Below are positions 62,312 through 64,000 of a stretch of 64,000 bases of DNA, one piece after another; positions within the stretch are counted from its first letter, which is position 1; the number at the start of each line of letters is the position of its first letter. The stretch comes from Viridibacillus arvi (GTDB taxonomy: Bacteria; Bacillota; Bacilli; Bacillales_A; Planococcaceae): the NCBI RefSeq assembly GCF_001274945.1, contig NZ_LILB01000001.1, positions 264,351 to 328,350 of the forward strand. Direction: 5' to 3'. The translations under genes and the position numbers were made by a program. The notes under the pieces were generated by a model. That model made no database searches. It saw only the letters and a list, made by a program, of their open reading frames with translations, and had not been told where the DNA came from.

Positions 62312-63532
62312 ATGACAAAGGTAAGCTTAAATCAAGGTCAAGGCAGCAAGAAAGTAGGGCGTAGCGTCTTATTAGGAGCTGCCTTCCTAATGGCAACATC
62401 ATCGATTGGACCAGGGTTTTTAACACAAACGACGGTCTTTACACAACAATTAGGAGCTAGTTTTGCCTTTGTTATTCTAGTTTCACTTATTTTAGATGTC
62501 TTCGCTCAAATGAATGTTTGGCGTATCATCGCAGTATCAGGTATGCGTGGTCAAGAAATTGCCAACAAAGTACTACCTGGTTTAGGTCTTGTATTAGCCA
62601 TCATGATCGTTATTGGTGGTCTAGCATTTAATATCGGAAACGTTGCAGGAGCTGGTCTAGGATTAAATGCTATGCTCGGCTTGGATCCGATTATGGGCGC
62701 AGTTATAAGTGCAATATTTGCAATTTTCATTTTCCTTGTAAAAGAAGCAGGGAAAGCGATGGATAAGGTTGCGCAAGCAGCTGGTTTTATCATGATTTTA
62801 CTAATGATGTATGTGGCTTTTACAACATCGCCGCCAATTGGTGATGCATTAGCTAACACATTTACACCAGAAAAACTGGATATTCTTTCAATCGTAACTT
62901 TAGTTGGGGGAACAGTAGGTGGATATATTGTTTTCGCCGGCGGTCACCGCTTATTAGATGCAGGAGTTAAAGGGGTAGAATCTTTACCTGATGTAACGAA
63001 AAGTTCAGTAACAGGTATTGCTGCTACTGGTATTATGCGTGTAGCACTGTTCTTAGCGGTATTAGGTGTAGTACATCAAGGTTTGGCAATTGACCCTGCT
63101 AACCCACCTGCTTCTGTCTTTAAATTAGCTGCAGGTGAAATCGGTTATCGTATGTTTGGAGTTATTATGTGGGCAGCTGCAATTACTTCTGTAGTAGGTG
63201 CTGCATATACATCAGTATCATTTATTCGCTCATTCCACCCAATGATTGAAAAATATCATAACTGGGTTATTATTGGCTTTATCGTGGTATCAACTATCAC
63301 ATTTGCATTCGTTGGTAAACCTGTGAAAATTCTAGTTTTAGTAGGAGCAATCAATGCAATAATCTTACCGCTTGCACTTGGTACGTTATTAATCGCAGCA
63401 TATAAAAAAGATGTTGTTGGTAATTATAAGCATCCGATGTGGTTAACGATTCCTGGTATTTTTGTTGTAGTCGTTATGGCTGTACTTAGCGTTCGTACAC
63501 TTATTGTCGAATTACCTAAACTATTTAGCTAG
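62312..63532 (+). CDS. NRAMP-family transporter (YcsG-like)
   Basis: The 406-residue membrane protein has about eleven helices. SSIGPGFLTQTTVFTQQLGASFAF in the first helix replaces the DPGN metal motif of true NRAMPs, so a metal is not assured. In B. subtilis the equivalent ycsG lies beside ycsF (pxpA), so import of 5-oxoproline or a related amide is reasonable. It starts 14 bases after pxpA with GGGG before the ATG. Confidence 0.82.
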   Translation: MTKVSLNQGQGSKKVGRSVLLGAAFLMATSSIGPGFLTQTTVFTQQLGASFAFVILVSLILDVFAQMNVWRIIAVSGMRGQEIANKVLPGLGLVLAIMIVIGGLAFNIGNVAGAGLGLNAMLGLDPIMGAVISAIFAIFIFLVKEAGKAMDKVAQAAGFIMILLMMYVAFTTSPPIGDALANTFTPEKLDILSIVTLVGGTVGGYIVFAGGHRLLDAGVKGVESLPDVTKSSVTGIAATGIMRVALFLAVLGVVHQGLAIDPANPPASVFKLAAGEIGYRMFGVIMWAAAITSVVGAAYTSVSFIRSFHPMIEKYHNWVIIGFIVVSTITFAFVGKPVKILVLVGAINAIILPLALGTLLIAAYKKDVVGNYKHPMWLTIPGIFVVVVMAVLSVRTLIVELPKLFS

Positions 63533-63550
63533 TAAAGAAAGCGGGGAATT

Positions 63551-64000
63551 ATGATGACACAATTCGATACAATGGCTCCTGCTGCTATTCGAGAACTAAT
63601 TCGAAAAGGTGAATTGACTGGACCAACAGCTGGAATGGCTAAAGGCTATACACAAGCAAACTTAGTGATTTTAAAGAAAGAATATGCGTATGATTTCTTG
63701 TTGTTCTGTCAACGCAATCCAAAATCTTGTCCACTAGTGGATGTATCCGATATTGGGTCATTTACACCTAACTCTATTGCTGCTGATGCAGATATTCGCA
63801 AAGATATACCGAGATATCGAATATATCGTGATGGTGTTTTCACTGAAGAAGTAACCGATGTTACAGATTATTGGGAAGATGATATGGTATGTTTCCTATT
63901 AGGATGTAGCTTTACTTTTGAAACGCCACTTCTTGCAAGTGGAATTCCAGTAAGACATATTGAAGAAGGTTGCAATGTACCTATGTATAAAACGAATATC
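63551..64000 (+). CDS. DUF1445 putative hydro-lyase, YcsI-like (partial, runs off the window)
   Basis: The first 150 codons are open to the window edge. The protein begins MMTQFDTMAPAAIRELIRKGELTGPTAGMAKGYTQANL and has FLLFCQRNPKSCPLVDVSD and FLLGCSFTFETPLL, characteristic of YcsI. The family is thought to act on amide or D-glutamate-type substrates; in the ycsF-ycsG-ycsI arrangement it goes with 5-oxoproline use. ATG at 63551 or 63554 after GCGGGGAA. Confidence 0.9.
   Translation, partial: MMTQFDTMAPAAIRELIRKGELTGPTAGMAKGYTQANLVILKKEYAYDFLLFCQRNPKSCPLVDVSDIGSFTPNSIAADADIRKDIPRYRIYRDGVFTEEVTDVTDYWEDDMVCFLLGCSFTFETPLLASGIPVRHIEEGCNVPMYKTNI

Noticed and set aside
1-64000. CRISPR arrays, tRNA or rRNA genes, prophage and complete insertion sequences
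   Set aside because: No regularly spaced short repeats, no tRNA-like cloverleaf or rRNA sequence, no transposase or phage structural genes were seen on either strand.

Overview
The window looks like chromosomal DNA of a low-GC, spore-former-type Firmicute. Ribosome binding sites are strong AGGAGG-type, TTG and GTG starts are frequent, and regulation uses S-box (SAM-I), cobalamin and T-box leaders. The anaerobic cobalamin operon has the gene order and fusions known from Bacillus megaterium (cbiW, cbiH60, cbiX with a His-rich tail, cbiET). Bacillaceae or Planococcaceae (Lysinibacillus/Solibacillus-like) is an inference from content and protein flavour; there is no rRNA or tRNA gene to anchor it.

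Layout. 1-3.9 kb: galE, metA under a SAM riboswitch, a small esterase and a decayed membrane-protein fragment. 3.9-7.0 kb (minus strand): a cobalt ECF importer, cbiM-cbiN-cbiQ-cbiO, behind a cobalamin riboswitch. 7.2-22.6 kb (plus strand): a second, head-to-head cobalamin riboswitch drives a 16-gene corrin operon, cbiW-H60-X-J-C-D-ET-L-F-G-A, precorrin-2 dehydrogenase, uroporphyrinogen methyltransferase, a nitroreductase, a corrinoid adenosyltransferase and cbiP. Cobalt uptake and the corrin ring pathway are thus both read out by B12. cbiB, cobD and the nucleotide-loop genes (cobU, cobS, cobT/cobC) are not in this window. 22.7-34.5 kb: an accessory zone with an SDR reductase, a MATE pump, an XRE-cupin regulator, a five-gene peptide-type ABC importer plus cupin, an AraC-type regulator and a VOC protein. 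34.6-40.8 kb: a Trp T-box leader followed by trpE-D-C-F-B-A. 40.9-47.4 kb (minus strand): alpha-carbonic anhydrase, an AbrB-type membrane protein, a DUF485/acetate symporter pair, and a MATE/GNAT pair opposite a MerR regulator. 47.5-55.4 kb: hypothetical and decayed genes, a MarR-controlled MFS pump, a metallo-beta-lactamase-fold protein, a tyrosine recombinase and a GNAT. 55.9-64 kb: a PAS-GGDEF-EAL protein, a second SAM riboswitch driving a cyclase/kynurenine-formamidase-family gene, a GNAT, and the 5-oxoprolinase cluster: pxpC-pxpB divergent from pxpA, an NRAMP-type transporter and a ycsI-like gene cut by the window end.

Structure beyond genes. A roughly 115-bp intergenic repeat occurs three times (near 3.8, 23.6 and 25.4 kb) with almost invariant internal spacing, each time just downstream of a terminator hairpin; two copies flank the MATE gene. 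A second repeat of about 130-145 bp (25.56 and 32.83 kb) flanks the peptide-transporter module and forms the promoter region of the AraC-type gene. A perfect 31-bp palindrome at 55.4 kb carries a half-site that, as I recall it, matches one arm of Bacillus dif, and lies 0.7 kb downstream of a tyrosine recombinase gene. A GC-richer stretch at 57.78-57.95 kb holds either a decayed short gene or a structured RNA. Large nested MarR palindromes and a 19-bp-spacer MerR promoter give direct regulatory readouts for two efflux loci.
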